Assembly (NCBI GenBank): GCA_017307785.1 | Contig: JAFKGI010000015.1 | Span: 1 to 64,000, forward strand | DNA length: 64,000 bases | Direction: 5' to 3' | Origin: Vulcanimicrobiota bacterium | Lineage (GTDB): Bacteria; Vulcanimicrobiota; Xenobia; Xenobiales; JADMJV01 | Shown here: positions 26,858 to 36,133 of the stretch, in pieces | How the letters are laid out: every line of letters begins with the position of its first letter | Position numbering within the stretch: position 1 is the first letter of the stretch | Translations under genes and position numbers: made by a program | Notes under the pieces: model-generated | Told to the model about the DNA's origin: nothing | Seen by the model: only the letters and a program-made list of their open reading frames with translations | Databases searched by the model: none

Positions 26858-27527
26858 AGCGCACCCATCCCGCGATTTCCTCGACAATTTCAGCCACCGT
26901 GCGGCCGGTCGTGTCCAGTTGACGGGCGCCTTCGACGCAAATCAGCGGACTGTCGGCTCGCTCGCTATCCTGGCGGTCTCGGGAGGAGAGCTCGTCTTCG
27001 ACTTCTTGCTGGCTCAAATGTTTGCCCTTGGCCGTCAGCTCAAGAGCCCGTCGCCGAGCTCGTTCGGCCAGGTCGGCGGCCAGAAAGATCTTGAGTTCCG
27101 CATCGGGCAACACAACCGAAGCGATATCCCGGCCGACCATGATGACGCCGCCGCGGCGGGCGAAGTCCTGTTGACGGGCCACCAGGTCGCGGCGCACCGC
27201 TGAGCAAGCCGCAACCTTGGGGACCAGGGCGCTAACGCGAGGGTCGTGCAGCTCGTCGGTCACGTCCTCGTTCTGCAGGACCATCCGACAGGTTGGATGC
27301 GGACGGGCCACCACTTCCATCTTCAAGTCGAACCGGCTCATCAGATCCACCAGCAGGGCATCCTGTGCGGCGTCCAGGCCCTCTCGCAGGCACTGCAAAG
27401 CCACCGCGCGATACATCAGCCCGGTGTCCAGGTAGACCAGCTCCAGTTGGCGGGCCAGTTCCACGGCCACGGTCGTCTTGCCGCTGCCGGCAAAGCCATC
27501 GATGGCGACATTCGCTTTTTTCATCAT
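26844..27527 (-). CDS. cmk: Cytidylate kinase
   Basis: A 227-residue (d)CMP kinase: P-loop DGFAGSGKTTV at the N terminus, GLMYRAVAL, the EDVTDELHDPRVSALVPKVAA region and VGRDIASVVLPDAELKIFLAA. It phosphorylates CMP and dCMP. ATG 27527 overlaps the upstream M16 gene stop in ATGA; a TTG three codons earlier is possible. A P-loop Pro to Ala change (GSGK is normal, FAG unusual) is minor. The order cmk-DUF512-der-plsY is tight. Confidence 0.94.
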   Translation of the reverse strand: MMKKANVAIDGFAGSGKTTVAVELARQLELVYLDTGLMYRAVALQCLREGLDAAQDALLVDLMSRFDLKMEVVARPHPTCRMVLQNEDVTDELHDPRVSALVPKVAACSAVRRDLVARQQDFARRGGVIMVGRDIASVVLPDAELKIFLAADLAERARRRALELTAKGKHLSQQEVEDELSSRDRQDSERADSPLICVEGARQLDTTGRTVAEIVEEIAGWVRCGSV

Positions 27528-28918
27528 AGATCCCAATAGAAGATACCGCGGGGACGAGCCACGATAAGAGTAGCGTTGTCCAAATAGCGCCGCGCCACCT
27601 CCTTGACGTCGTCGGCGGTGACCGTTTCCAGCGCGCGCATATACTGGCTGTCGAACTCATAGCTCAGTCCCAGCAGCTCTCCCAGAGCAGACTGGAAGGC
27701 CCGCCCCTGGTTGGTCTCGCGCTCCTGCCAGTAGGAGCCGATGACCTTGCGCTTGCTCTCCTCGAGCTCAAGCTTGGTAATGCCGTCCTTCTTCAGACGC
27801 TCGATCTCGACCAGCAACTGCTTGCGGGCCGGCCAGACTTGCTCCGGCTTGGTCACCGTGTAAGTCAAAAAATGCGAGGGGCCTCGAAGCACAGGATACA
27901 TGGAGCCGAGCTCGTAACAAAGGCTGCGCTTTTCACGAATCTCGGTAAAGAGCCGCGAAGACAACCCTTCTCCCAGAATTGAGTTGATGACTCGCATCGC
28001 CGCATAGTCCCGACTGGGTCCCGAAGGAGCGGGATACCCGACGAAAAGCCAGCCGAGCTGGCCACCGCCGGTCAGGAAGACTTCCTTTTCAGTGGGCTTG
28101 GGATCCCAGCTCACGTCCATGTTGCGAATTTCTTTTTGAGGCAACGAACCGAAGCGGTCCTCCACCATCTTGACGGCCGCGGTCCGGTCGATGCGTCCCG
28201 ACAGAGAAACAATCATGCGATTGGCGACGTAATACTGGTCTATGAAGTCCTGAACCTGATGAGGACGGAGTCTCTCCAACAGGCCTTCCGCCAGGCGTCC
28301 GTTGCGTTTGTAAGGGTGGTAGCGGTAGAACTGCTGCCGAAAAATATCGTAAAGCTCACTCAGCGCCCCCTGGGGAGACTCGAGGTTGGGCAGCAGTTTC
28401 TTGCGAACCTTTTCCAGCTCGGCCTCATCGAGCGGACGCTTCTTGAAGGCATCGGCTACAGCCGTGAGTAGCCCGGGAAAGTCCGCGGAGGTGCTCACCA
28501 GGCTGATTCGCATATAATCCAGCTCGGGCGAAACCTTCAGCGAGGCAGCGCAATCCTCGATCCGGTCGGCACCTTCGGCAGTCAGACTGATCCGCTCGGT
28601 GAGCAGCTCCTGCATGATTTGCTCGATACCCGTGACCGGCGTGGTTTCTTCCATGGCTCCCACTTGCACCAGCAGTTCCATGGCCACAATGTCTTCCTGA
28701 GGGGACTCGTTGACCAGTACACGCAGCCCGTTCTTCAGCACCTGCCGGCCGACCGGGGTCGCTCGCGCCGCCCGGACATTGGTCGTAGCGTCTCCCCCGG
28801 TAGAGCCTCTGGAGGTGCCTCCACTGGGAGCCGAGATATGGATACCCTTGGGTAAAGGCTGAGCGCTGATTTGCAGGCCCAGAGCCAGGGCCAGAGTAGC
28901 GGTGGATAGTGACTTCAT
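27524..28918 (-). CDS. M16-family peptidase homologue, non-catalytic subunit
   Basis: A 464-residue secreted M16 protein with a signal peptide (MKSLSTATLALALGLQISAQ) and a low-complexity linker. The zinc motif HxxEH is destroyed: the aligned segment reads GIEQIMQELL (residues 97-106), with Gln at the first His, Gln at Glu and Glu at the second His. The C-terminal half keeps the SSRLFTEIREKRSLCYELGS Arg/Tyr motif characteristic of non-catalytic partners. It overlaps the catalytic M16 gene (ATGA), so the pair likely forms a heterodimeric periplasmic protease. Confidence 0.9.
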   Translation of the reverse strand: MKSLSTATLALALGLQISAQPLPKGIHISAPSGGTSRGSTGGDATTNVRAARATPVGRQVLKNGLRVLVNESPQEDIVAMELLVQVGAMEETTPVTGIEQIMQELLTERISLTAEGADRIEDCAASLKVSPELDYMRISLVSTSADFPGLLTAVADAFKKRPLDEAELEKVRKKLLPNLESPQGALSELYDIFRQQFYRYHPYKRNGRLAEGLLERLRPHQVQDFIDQYYVANRMIVSLSGRIDRTAAVKMVEDRFGSLPQKEIRNMDVSWDPKPTEKEVFLTGGGQLGWLFVGYPAPSGPSRDYAAMRVINSILGEGLSSRLFTEIREKRSLCYELGSMYPVLRGPSHFLTYTVTKPEQVWPARKQLLVEIERLKKDGITKLELEESKRKVIGSYWQERETNQGRAFQSALGELLGLSYEFDSQYMRALETVTADDVKEVARRYLDNATLIVARPRGIFYWDL

Positions 28919-30228
28919 CCGGGTCCGGCTGCTTTCCCCGCCTTGAAAATCAGGCGGTAATGATTGCGCGAAAAGTATTTCTCGGCAGCGGCGGCCAGGT
29001 CGGCCTTGGTGAGCTTGTTGATGTCCTCGGCGTAGGTTTTGGCAAAGTCCAGCTTATCGATGGTTTCGTAGGTGCCCCAGTTGCCGGCCTTGCCGGCATT
29101 GGTCTCCAGGCCGAAACGGTAGAGGTTGGTCAGAGTCTTCTTGGCGCGGGCCAGATCTTTGTCGGTGAAGTCACCCTTGCGCACCCGAGCCAGCACGCCG
29201 TCGACCTTCTTCAAGGTTTCGTCTTCCTGGCCGGCTTTGGCCTGAGCGCTGATGATGATGACTCCCGGGAAGGCCGAGGTCAGATATTCCATACTTCCAC
29301 TCAGGTCGGACTTGCTGCTATCCAGCTCTTTGCCCAGCAAACTGCCTTTGCCGTTGCCGATCAAAAAGCTGAGTAGATCCACTCGATGAACGTCCTGGTG
29401 CTCCTTGGCCGAAGGTCCGAGAAAAGCCAGGGCCACCTGGCCACTCACGCCTTTGACATTTTCATTCAGCACCACCGTCTCGGTGGGCACCGCCTGTACA
29501 GGCATTTTGTCTTCGACCGTGCCGGGGGACTTATAGCTCCCAAACAGGTCACGACACTCCAACTGCACTTCGTTGGTGTCGAGATCCCCCGTGATCACCA
29601 GCTTGGTGCGTGAGGGCACGTAGTAGTCTCGTTTGAAAGCGAGCAACTCCGGGCGACCCACGCTCTTCAGATTGTCCTCGGTGCCGATGATGGTGCGCCC
29701 GTAGGGATGATTGGAGTAAACCAGGTTGTAGATTTTGTCCGAAGCCAATCGAGCCGGCTGGTTCAATCCAAGGTTATATTCCTCGAGAACCACCTTGCGC
29801 TCGGCCTCCACGCTGTCCAGTGAGCATTCGGCGTTGATGTAAGCGTCGGCCAGCAGCTCTAGCCCTTTGCGCAGATACTGCTTGGGCAAGTTGATGTAAA
29901 AATGTGTATAGTCCCTGCCGGTGGTAGCGTTGGTGATGCCGCCCAGGGATTCGATGGCCCGCTTGAACTCTAGTCCCGTTCGCGTGGGCGTGCCTCGGAA
30001 GAACATGTGCTCATAGAAGTGGCTGATGCCATTGTAGCGAGGATCTTCGTAAACGCTCCCCACTCGAATAAAGATGTTCAGAGAGACCGTGGGCGACGAA
30101 TACGACTCCTGCACGATGAGGGGGATACCGTTGGGCAGAACGGTGCGAACAGGCGGCGGGGCGTCCTGTGCCCAGGTCATGGGACCCAGGGCCAGGACCA
30201 GCAACCCCGCGCTAAGAATTTTCTTCAA
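28915..30228 (-). CDS. M16-family zinc metallopeptidase, catalytic subunit
   Basis: A 437-residue exported peptidase with signal peptide (MKKILSAGLLVLALGPMTWA) and intact HxxEH as HFYEH (His70, Glu73, His74), plus the downstream zinc Glu in ERKVVLEEY. Family members cleave peptides inside a clam-shell chamber formed with a partner, here the next gene. It starts at TTG 30228 with AAGGAG 6 bases upstream, and leads the operon M16-M16-cmk-DUF512-der-plsY. Confidence 0.92.
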   Translation of the reverse strand: MKKILSAGLLVLALGPMTWAQDAPPPVRTVLPNGIPLIVQESYSSPTVSLNIFIRVGSVYEDPRYNGISHFYEHMFFRGTPTRTGLEFKRAIESLGGITNATTGRDYTHFYINLPKQYLRKGLELLADAYINAECSLDSVEAERKVVLEEYNLGLNQPARLASDKIYNLVYSNHPYGRTIIGTEDNLKSVGRPELLAFKRDYYVPSRTKLVITGDLDTNEVQLECRDLFGSYKSPGTVEDKMPVQAVPTETVVLNENVKGVSGQVALAFLGPSAKEHQDVHRVDLLSFLIGNGKGSLLGKELDSSKSDLSGSMEYLTSAFPGVIIISAQAKAGQEDETLKKVDGVLARVRKGDFTDKDLARAKKTLTNLYRFGLETNAGKAGNWGTYETIDKLDFAKTYAEDINKLTKADLAAAAEKYFSRNHYRLIFKAGKAAGPG

Positions 30229-30335
30229 GGCGAGCTCCTTTGAGTCAGTAGTGGGTAGTTAATCGTCGCTAGCGGAAAAAAGTTCTACCCGCCGCCCAAG
30301 CCCCGGCAAACTACCAACCGCAGACTGCCGACTCG

Positions 30336-31358
30336 TCAGACTCCGGTCAGTTGCTGAAGAGTGCGCTCTTTCTGGGCAATCTTCATGTCTTCTTCGAGCA
30401 TCAACTTGACCAGACCGGGCAGGTCGACCTTGGGGGCCCAGCCCAGAATGCGGCGGGCCTTCGAAGAATCGCCCTCCAGGTGATCGACCTCAGCCGGGCG
30501 CGTGTAGGCGGCATCGTACTTCACGAAGTCGCGATAGTCCTTACCGAAGTGTCCGAAAGAAAGCTCCAGGAACTCGCGAATCGAGTAGCTTTTGCCGGTG
30601 GCCACCACGTAATCGTCGCCCTTAGGCTGCTGCAGCATCAGCCACATAGCCTCGACATAGTCGCCGGCGAAGCCCCAATCTCGCTTGGATTCAAGATTGC
30701 CGAGCACCAGGTCGTCCTGCAGGCCGGCCTCGATACGCGCAACGCCCAGGGTGATTTTGCGGGTCACAAAGTTCTCGCCGCGGCGCGGCGACTCGTGATT
30801 GAACAAAATTCCGTTGGAGATGTGCATACCGTAAGACTCGCGGAAGTTCACGCCATAGTGGAAACCGGCCACCTTGGCCACGGCGTAGGGGCTGCGAGGC
30901 CAGAAGCGGGTCTCCTCGGACTGAGGCGCTGGGGCCGAGCCATACATCTCCGACGAACCCGCCTGATAAAAGCGCACCTGCTCGCCGGTGAAGTCGTTGT
31001 AGTCGCGAATCGCCTCAAGCAAACGAAGCGTGCCGGTAGCCACGATATCAGCCGTGTACTCGGCCTGGTCGAAGCTAATCTTCACGTGCGACTGGGCGGC
31101 CAGGTTATAGACCTCGGTCGGCTTGGTGTGACTGAGAAGGCGGCGCAGACCGCTGCTATCGGCCAAGTCGCCGTAGTGCAGAAAGAACCGAGCGTCCGGC
31201 CCCTGCCGATAGGGGCGCAGATGGTCGATACGACCCGTGTTGAACTGAGAAGTGCGCCGCACCACGCCGTGAACCTCATAGCCCTTGCTCAGTAGCAACT
31301 CGGCCAGATAGGACCCGTCCTGGCCGGTGACTCCGGTGATCAGCGCGCTCTTTCTCAT
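30336..31358 (-). CDS. gmd: GDP-mannose 4,6-dehydratase
   Basis: A 340-residue SDR enzyme converting GDP-D-mannose to GDP-4-keto-6-deoxy-D-mannose, precursor of fucose, rhamnose and perosamine. Seen: [16 protein letters not shown] (NADP site), GSSEMYG with SPYAVAK (Ser/Tyr/Lys catalytic set) and [26 protein letters not shown] precedes ATG 31358. The enzymes making GDP-mannose, manC and manB, are 29 kb away; no fucose synthase is adjacent. Confidence 0.96.
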   Translation of the reverse strand: MRKSALITGVTGQDGSYLAELLLSKGYEVHGVVRRTSQFNTGRIDHLRPYRQGPDARFFLHYGDLADSSGLRRLLSHTKPTEVYNLAAQSHVKISFDQAEYTADIVATGTLRLLEAIRDYNDFTGEQVRFYQAGSSEMYGSAPAPQSEETRFWPRSPYAVAKVAGFHYGVNFRESYGMHISNGILFNHESPRRGENFVTRKITLGVARIEAGLQDDLVLGNLESKRDWGFAGDYVEAMWLMLQQPKGDDYVVATGKSYSIREFLELSFGHFGKDYRDFVKYDAAYTRPAEVDHLEGDSSKARRILGWAPKVDLPGLVKLMLEEDMKIAQKERTLQQLTGV

Positions 31359-31454
31359 TGTGACTCCTTTTAGATTGTCTTGAAAACGTCAGGCCCGAGG
31401 GCTTTTGCAAAGATGCCACCAGTCCTGTTGGCTCAAACGCCTCCGAGACAGTGG

Positions 31455-31486
31455 AAAAAGAAAAAAAGCGCACCGAGGTGCGCTTT
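31455..31486 (-). terminator. Intrinsic terminator after tRNA-Glu
   Basis: On the minus strand, AAAGCGCAC/GTGCGCTTT with a CGAG-type loop is followed by TTTTCTTTTTCC. It lies directly downstream of tRNA-Glu and upstream of gmd, separating the two. Confidence 0.85.
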
Positions 31487-31487
31487 G

Positions 31488-31564
31488 TGGTACCGCGTAC
31501 GGGATTCGAACCCGTGACTTCCGCCGTGAGAGGGCGGCGTCCTAAACCCCTAGACCAACGCGGC
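31488..31564 (-). tRNA. tRNA-Glu (anticodon CUC)
   Basis: Minus-strand tRNA of 77 nt including an encoded CCA. Acceptor GCCGCGT/ACGCGGT, D-arm TTGGTCTAGGGG, anticodon stem GCCGC/GCGGC with loop CCTCTCA (anticodon CTC), T-arm with GGTTCGAATCC. Unlike tRNA-Leu at 9808, the CCA is genomic. Confidence 0.93.
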
Positions 31565-31647
31565 AAGTGCAGGCAGTATAGCCCTGCGCCGCCGAGGAGT
31601 CAATAGCCGGCAGACGTAGTTTTTATGCCACCTGCTGACCTGTCGCT

Positions 31648-32034
31648 TTAGCGAGGATCTTCCGGTCCGTTCAGCCACAGCGTCTTGCCCGTGATCTCTC
31701 CGTCCCAGCGGCGGCCGCCGTGGATACGGATCATGCTGCCGGGCTTGGCGCGCTGAAAAAACTGGTAGTAATTGAGCTTGTCTTCCTTGGTCCAACCCTG
31801 AGAGTTGGTTTGCTTGCGATTGATGTCGGTCTTGGGATCGACGTAACACCAGTTCTGAGTCACATCCGGCTTGGCTTCCGGAAGGGCCACGCCAAAACGC
31901 TGATTGTTCTCGTCCATCTCGGTGATGCGGTAATCCCCGGTGACCAGCAAAAGCTGCGCTTGTGTGCTGCGGGGGCCGGGCACTGCGGTGAGTCCCAGCA
32001 GAACGAGCGAAGCGCTCAGCAGTATCTTTTTCAT
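31648..32034 (-). CDS. Small secreted hypothetical protein
   Basis: A 128-residue protein with a signal peptide (MKKILLSASLVLLGLTAVPG, cleavage likely after a TQAQ-like site). The mature part is polar with a single Cys, ends in WDGEITGKTLWLNGPEDPR, and looks beta-rich. GAGGAGG precedes ATG 32034. I recognise no family; a periplasmic or surface role is the most that can be said. It is upstream of, and co-directional with, tRNA-Glu. Confidence 0.7.
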   Translation of the reverse strand: MKKILLSASLVLLGLTAVPGPRSTQAQLLLVTGDYRITEMDENNQRFGVALPEAKPDVTQNWCYVDPKTDINRKQTNSQGWTKEDKLNYYQFFQRAKPGSMIRIHGGRRWDGEITGKTLWLNGPEDPR

Positions 32035-32146
32035 CCTTGCCTCCTCAGCCGACCCTCTAGGCCGGCGCCTGCTTTACTCCGCGATACGCACACACGTTCC
32101 CTGTCTTAAGTTGAGAAAAATTCTTCAACCTGGCGTGGGCGAGAGT

Positions 32147-33031
32147 TTACAGTTGGCCCTGAATGACGTCGATGCGTTCCGTGGTTTGCCAACTGTTGAG
32201 GTTGACGGCCTGGCCGGAATGCAGTCGCAAAACACCCAGATTGCGGTAGGTCAGCGGCTGGCCGGCTTCGAGGACTTCAGCGGGGCCGGGAGGAGTGACG
32301 AAGTAAGCGCTGTTCTTTCCCACCACCCGGCCCTCGCCGGAGGGCTCCACCAGCACGGCGGTCGCCTCGTCCACGCCGATGCCGCGCACCACCTCGCCGT
32401 CCGCATTAGCGCGAGCCAGAAATCCCGCCAATCGACCCATGCGGTCCCGCTGCGAAAAGTGCGTATCGGTAAGGATTCCGTCCATAAAGGGTAGATCGAC
32501 CAGTCGCCCTTCCAGGGTAATGCGAGAGTCGGTGGGATTCTGCAGCACCTCCTCCGGGTCGAGCCCCCCCTGCTGCGCCGAAAAGATCAAATCGCCGAGC
32601 ACGGCCAGTCCAGCGCTGGTGCCGCCCAGGGGAACTCCGCGCAGAATGGCTCTTTGAAGCGCCTCCTGAACAGGCGAGTCCTTCCAAAAATTGACATACT
32701 GAGCCTGGTCTCCGCCGGCCAGAAAAATCGCTTCCGCGCCGTCGATCTTGCTCGCGATCTCGGGAGCAAAGGAAGCCTCGCGATCCTTAAATACGACCGA
32801 TTCGACGGAATTCGGCCGGGCCAGGTCCATCAGATAGTCGTTGTAACCGTCCGCTCCGGAAGCCCGAAGAATGAGGACGTCCCCTCCCCCGCCGCGCTCC
32901 ACCATCCACTGGAAAGCCTCGTCCACGTCGGTCCCGCCGCCCATCAGAACAGCTCCCCCCTGACAGGGCCGCGAGACATTCTGGGGGTTACCCGTGAAAT
33001 AACTGGTGTAGTGAGCTGTATCGGTTCGCAC
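32147..33031 (-). CDS. Cyanophycinase-like peptidase (S51 family)
   Basis: About 294 residues from GTG 33031. The serine nucleophile sits in GGTSAG (Ser139), with GGDQAQY and the C-terminal GIGVDEATAVLVE typical of cyanophycinase, which degrades the storage polymer multi-L-arginyl-poly-L-aspartate to dipeptides. The GTG start is suspicious. The frame is open upstream to 33128 and encodes a convincing signal peptide (KSPVFPALVCSAFASAFF, then PLAWAQ) preceded only by CTG 33115. The protein may therefore be exported, as CphE is. No cyanophycin synthetase is in the window. Confidence 0.82.
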   Translation of the reverse strand: MRTDTAHYTSYFTGNPQNVSRPCQGGAVLMGGGTDVDEAFQWMVERGGGGDVLILRASGADGYNDYLMDLARPNSVESVVFKDREASFAPEIASKIDGAEAIFLAGGDQAQYVNFWKDSPVQEALQRAILRGVPLGGTSAGLAVLGDLIFSAQQGGLDPEEVLQNPTDSRITLEGRLVDLPFMDGILTDTHFSQRDRMGRLAGFLARANADGEVVRGIGVDEATAVLVEPSGEGRVVGKNSAYFVTPPGPAEVLEAGQPLTYRNLGVLRLHSGQAVNLNSWQTTERIDVIQGQL

Positions 33032-33080
33032 GCCTGACGATTGTGCCCAGGCGAGCGGAAAAAAAGCTGAAGCGAACGCG

Positions 33081-33785
33081 CTACAGACTAAAGCTGGGAA
33101 GACTGGCGATTTCAGCGAACTGAGCCTTGTTCAAAATGGTAATTTTGTGGCCTTCCACAGAAATCAGCCGGCGCGACCGCATATCGCTCAAAACCTTGGA
33201 GATGGTTTCTCGGGTGGCCCCTACCAGATTGGCCAACTCCTGATGTGTCAACGACTGAGGAATGGTCACCGAGGGACCCGGACCGGGCTGACCCAAATCT
33301 TGGGCCAGGTTCACCAACTTGCGAGCGGTCCGCGTGAAGCTGTCCAGGAAAGCCATGCTGGCGATGTCATCGGTGAGCACCCGCACACGCCGCGTCAGTT
33401 GGCGGGTGATCGGTCCATAGATGCGCGGGTACTGGCTGACTACGTGCAAAAAGTCTCTCTTGTTCAGAGCCAGCAGCTGGCTGTCTTCCAGGGCGATGAC
33501 ATTGGCAGAACGCGGAAAATCGTCGAGCAGGGCCAGCTCTCCTAGAAACTGGAAAGGTTTGAGAATCGCCAGCGTCAGCTCTTTGCCGTCCGGATTGACC
33601 AGTTCGACCTTGACGGAGCCTTCCGTGACGATAAGAAACTCTTCGCCTTTGTCTCCCTGCTGGAAGAGCACCTGGGAGCGAGTCACGCTCTTGTGGTAGA
33701 GATACTTGGCCAGAGTCTCCAGATCTTCCGGCTCAAGGCCGGAAAAAAGCGGAACCTGACGCAGCAGGGCAGCGGTATCGTTCAT
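33081..33785 (-). CDS. Crp/Fnr-family transcription regulator
   Basis: A 234-residue regulator. The N-terminal cyclic-nucleotide-binding beta-roll has GDKGEEFLIVTEG and FLGELALLDDFPRSANV, close to the cAMP phosphate-binding GE-LAL-x-RSA motif of Crp. The C-terminal winged helix has LTHQELANLVGATRETISKVLSDM. No Fnr-type cysteine cluster is seen. ATG 33785 is chosen; the frame is open to 33986, but that extension has no family similarity. It diverges from the response regulator at 33877. Target genes are unknown. Confidence 0.9.
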   Translation of the reverse strand: MNDTAALLRQVPLFSGLEPEDLETLAKYLYHKSVTRSQVLFQQGDKGEEFLIVTEGSVKVELVNPDGKELTLAILKPFQFLGELALLDDFPRSANVIALEDSQLLALNKRDFLHVVSQYPRIYGPITRQLTRRVRVLTDDIASMAFLDSFTRTARKLVNLAQDLGQPGPGPSVTIPQSLTHQELANLVGATRETISKVLSDMRSRRLISVEGHKITILNKAQFAEIASLPSFSL

Positions 33786-33876
33786 GGCCGGCCTTTTCCA
33801 GGTCCGCTCGGATTCGTCCTTTTGGTAGGGGAAACCCCCACTTGTGAGGCAGCCAGATAAGTCGATAACCATCACG

Positions 33877-34257
33877 ATGAGAGTGCTATTAATTGATGAC
33901 GACGGAATGCTGCGCAAAGGCCTGACCGGGAGCCTGGCGCGTCTGGGAATCGATGTGGAGCCGGTCGCTTGTGCCAACGAGGCCATGCAACGACTGCGAC
34001 GACAACCCTACGACGCTCTGGTCTGCGACGTGGTTCTTCCCGGCACCGACGGTTTGAGCCTGATTCAAGGTCTGCGTCGCGAGGGATTCACCCTCCCCTG
34101 TCACGTGATCTCGAAGACCGACAGCGCGCTCATGCGCGCGGCCGCCTGGGAAGTCGGGGCCCAAAGTTTCTTTCCCAAGCCGGTCAACCATTTCCAGCTG
34201 GGCGCAACCCTGACCGGCAGTCGGGCCCAGGCCAAGAGGGCGCTGCCAAAGTCGTAG
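33877..34257 (+). CDS. Single-domain response regulator
   Basis: A 126-residue receiver domain. Acidic pocket DDD near the N terminus, phosphoacceptor Asp in VCDVVLPGTDG, the Thr/Ser position filled by Ser in ISKTDS, and conserved Lys in FPKPVN. There is no output domain, so it is CheY/Spo0F-like. ATG 33877 starts the domain; GTG 33844 would add an unstructured 11 residues. No histidine kinase is adjacent. It precedes the GAF-HD-GYP gene by 79 bases. Confidence 0.85.
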   Translation: MRVLLIDDDGMLRKGLTGSLARLGIDVEPVACANEAMQRLRRQPYDALVCDVVLPGTDGLSLIQGLRREGFTLPCHVISKTDSALMRAAAWEVGAQSFFPKPVNHFQLGATLTGSRAQAKRALPKS

Positions 34258-34336
34258 GCAACCCATACTGGACTTTCTATGGTTAAAACTGGTAGCATAA
34301 AAACTTGTTGATGGGGGGTGAGACAGGAATTTTCCT

Positions 34337-36124
34337 TTGTACCCGTCACCAGTTGAAGCTTGCAGTTCCCTGGTCGAGAGCCTCTTCGCCGCCATCGAGC
34401 AAGGCTCTGGTTACACCTGCGTTCTTTTAGACGCGCAGCCGCTCAATTCTTCGCCGCAAGACTTTCCTGTCACTATCTCCCCCGGTCGTACGGCCACCCT
34501 GCGCATCCTGGGCAACTCCGGCGGCGCCCTGGCTGTAGGCCTGAGCACCGTGCGCGCGCTGGAACAGATCTTTGCTCGCTATTCCGAGCAACAGGCCAAT
34601 ATGGACACGCTACGCCGACTTTACGAACTGGCCACCGTCCTCAACGAAACCATTCACCTGAACGATTTGCTCGAGCGTATTCTGACCTTCGCACGGCAGC
34701 TGGTCAAAGCCAGCGCGGCCACGCTGGTGATGCACGATCAGGTTCATTCGGAGCTGAAGATGCTCCAACAGACGGGCAGCGAGCCCCCCATCCTGACCAC
34801 CACCCAGGTGGACGCGGGTGAGGATCTGCAGTCGTGGTTGCGCCAGGAAGGCCGACTGCGCCGAACCGCCGGCGACTCGGATACCGCCGCCGTCCTGGGC
34901 ATCCCACTTCGCTCTCAGCAACGCGTGGTCGGCTCTCTGACCTTAACGGGAGAGTGCGACGGGCAGTTCAGCGACACCGAAGTACAGGCGCTTACCATTC
35001 TGGCCGGTCACGCCGCCAACGCCATTCACAACGCCCAATTGTTCGGCCAGGTAGAGCGTCAGCTCAGCGAGTTGCGGGCCCTGCAACAGCTCAGCGAATC
35101 CCTCAATCGAACCATCTCCCTGGAGGACGTCCTGGAGCAACTCCTGGATGAGACTCTCGAGCAACTGGAAGCCGAGAATGCCTCGGTCATGCTGCTGGAG
35201 CCGGATCAACAGACTCTTACCATCAAAATGGCTCGCGGCCTGACCGAAGAGGTGGTGGCGGAGACTCGGGTCAGACTGGGCGAGCGCATTTCCGGCAAAG
35301 TCGCTCAACAGAAGAAGCCAATTCTCTATCCTGCCCGAGAAGCCGACGAGTCCGGCTCGGCGCTGTGCGTCCCCTTGCTCAAAGACGATCAAGTCCTGGG
35401 CGTTCTCAACGTCCGCCAGAAGAAAAGTGGCGGCGACTTTTCCCTCGACGAGCTTTCGCTGGCCTCTCGCTTCGCCAACGTGGCGGCCTTATCGATTTCC
35501 AAGGCGGGCCTGCACAGCGAACTGCGCATGCTCTTCGTCCATTCGATGCGGGCTCTGGCCAACGCCATCGATGCCCGCGATCCCTATACCAGCGGCCACT
35601 CCGAGCGGGTCACTCGTTTCTCGATGCTCATCGCCGAACGCCTGGGATTCACGCCCGAGCAACTGGAAGAGCTGCGCTATGCCAGCCTGCTGCATGATAT
35701 CGGTAAGATCCGTATCCGCGACGCGATTTTGCACAAGCCGGGCAAGCTGACCGACGACGAATTCGAAGAAATGAAGCGCCACCCTGAGTACGGTGTAGAG
35801 ATCATGCAGCCGGTGCGGGCCTTCCAGACCATCCTGCCTTACATGCTTCACCACCACGAGCGCTTTGACGGGCGTGGCTATCCTGCCGGCCTGAGCGGTA
35901 GTGGGATCCCGTTGCAGGCTCGCATCATGTGTGTGGCCGATTGCTTCGACGCCATGACCTCGGACCGGCCCTACCGCGTGGGCATGCCTGTGGAAGCGGC
36001 CGTCAGCGAATTGCAGAAGTGGCGTGGCAGCCAGTTCGACCCCGACGCGACCGACGTGTTTCTGGCCCTCATCCAGGAAGGCAAAGTTGGAGATATCGTG
36101 GAACCCCGCTCCCAAACCGTCTAG
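34337..36124 (+). CDS. GAF-GAF-HD-GYP cyclic-di-GMP phosphodiesterase
   Basis: A 595-residue soluble protein: a short N-terminal region, two GAF domains (about residues 90-235 and 255-395), then HD-GYP with HDIGK near 453 and HHERFDGRGYP near 505. All catalytic motifs are intact, so c-di-GMP hydrolysis is expected, gated by small ligands or redox through the GAFs. It starts at TTG 34337 after CAGGAA. The upstream single-domain response regulator and downstream metabolic operon suggest a sensory link, but that is positional only. Confidence 0.92.
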   Translation: MYPSPVEACSSLVESLFAAIEQGSGYTCVLLDAQPLNSSPQDFPVTISPGRTATLRILGNSGGALAVGLSTVRALEQIFARYSEQQANMDTLRRLYELATVLNETIHLNDLLERILTFARQLVKASAATLVMHDQVHSELKMLQQTGSEPPILTTTQVDAGEDLQSWLRQEGRLRRTAGDSDTAAVLGIPLRSQQRVVGSLTLTGECDGQFSDTEVQALTILAGHAANAIHNAQLFGQVERQLSELRALQQLSESLNRTISLEDVLEQLLDETLEQLEAENASVMLLEPDQQTLTIKMARGLTEEVVAETRVRLGERISGKVAQQKKPILYPAREADESGSALCVPLLKDDQVLGVLNVRQKKSGGDFSLDELSLASRFANVAALSISKAGLHSELRMLFVHSMRALANAIDARDPYTSGHSERVTRFSMLIAERLGFTPEQLEELRYASLLHDIGKIRIRDAILHKPGKLTDDEFEEMKRHPEYGVEIMQPVRAFQTILPYMLHHHERFDGRGYPAGLSGSGIPLQARIMCVADCFDAMTSDRPYRVGMPVEAAVSELQKWRGSQFDPDATDVFLALIQEGKVGDIVEPRSQTV

Positions 36125-36133
36125 GAGCCTCCC

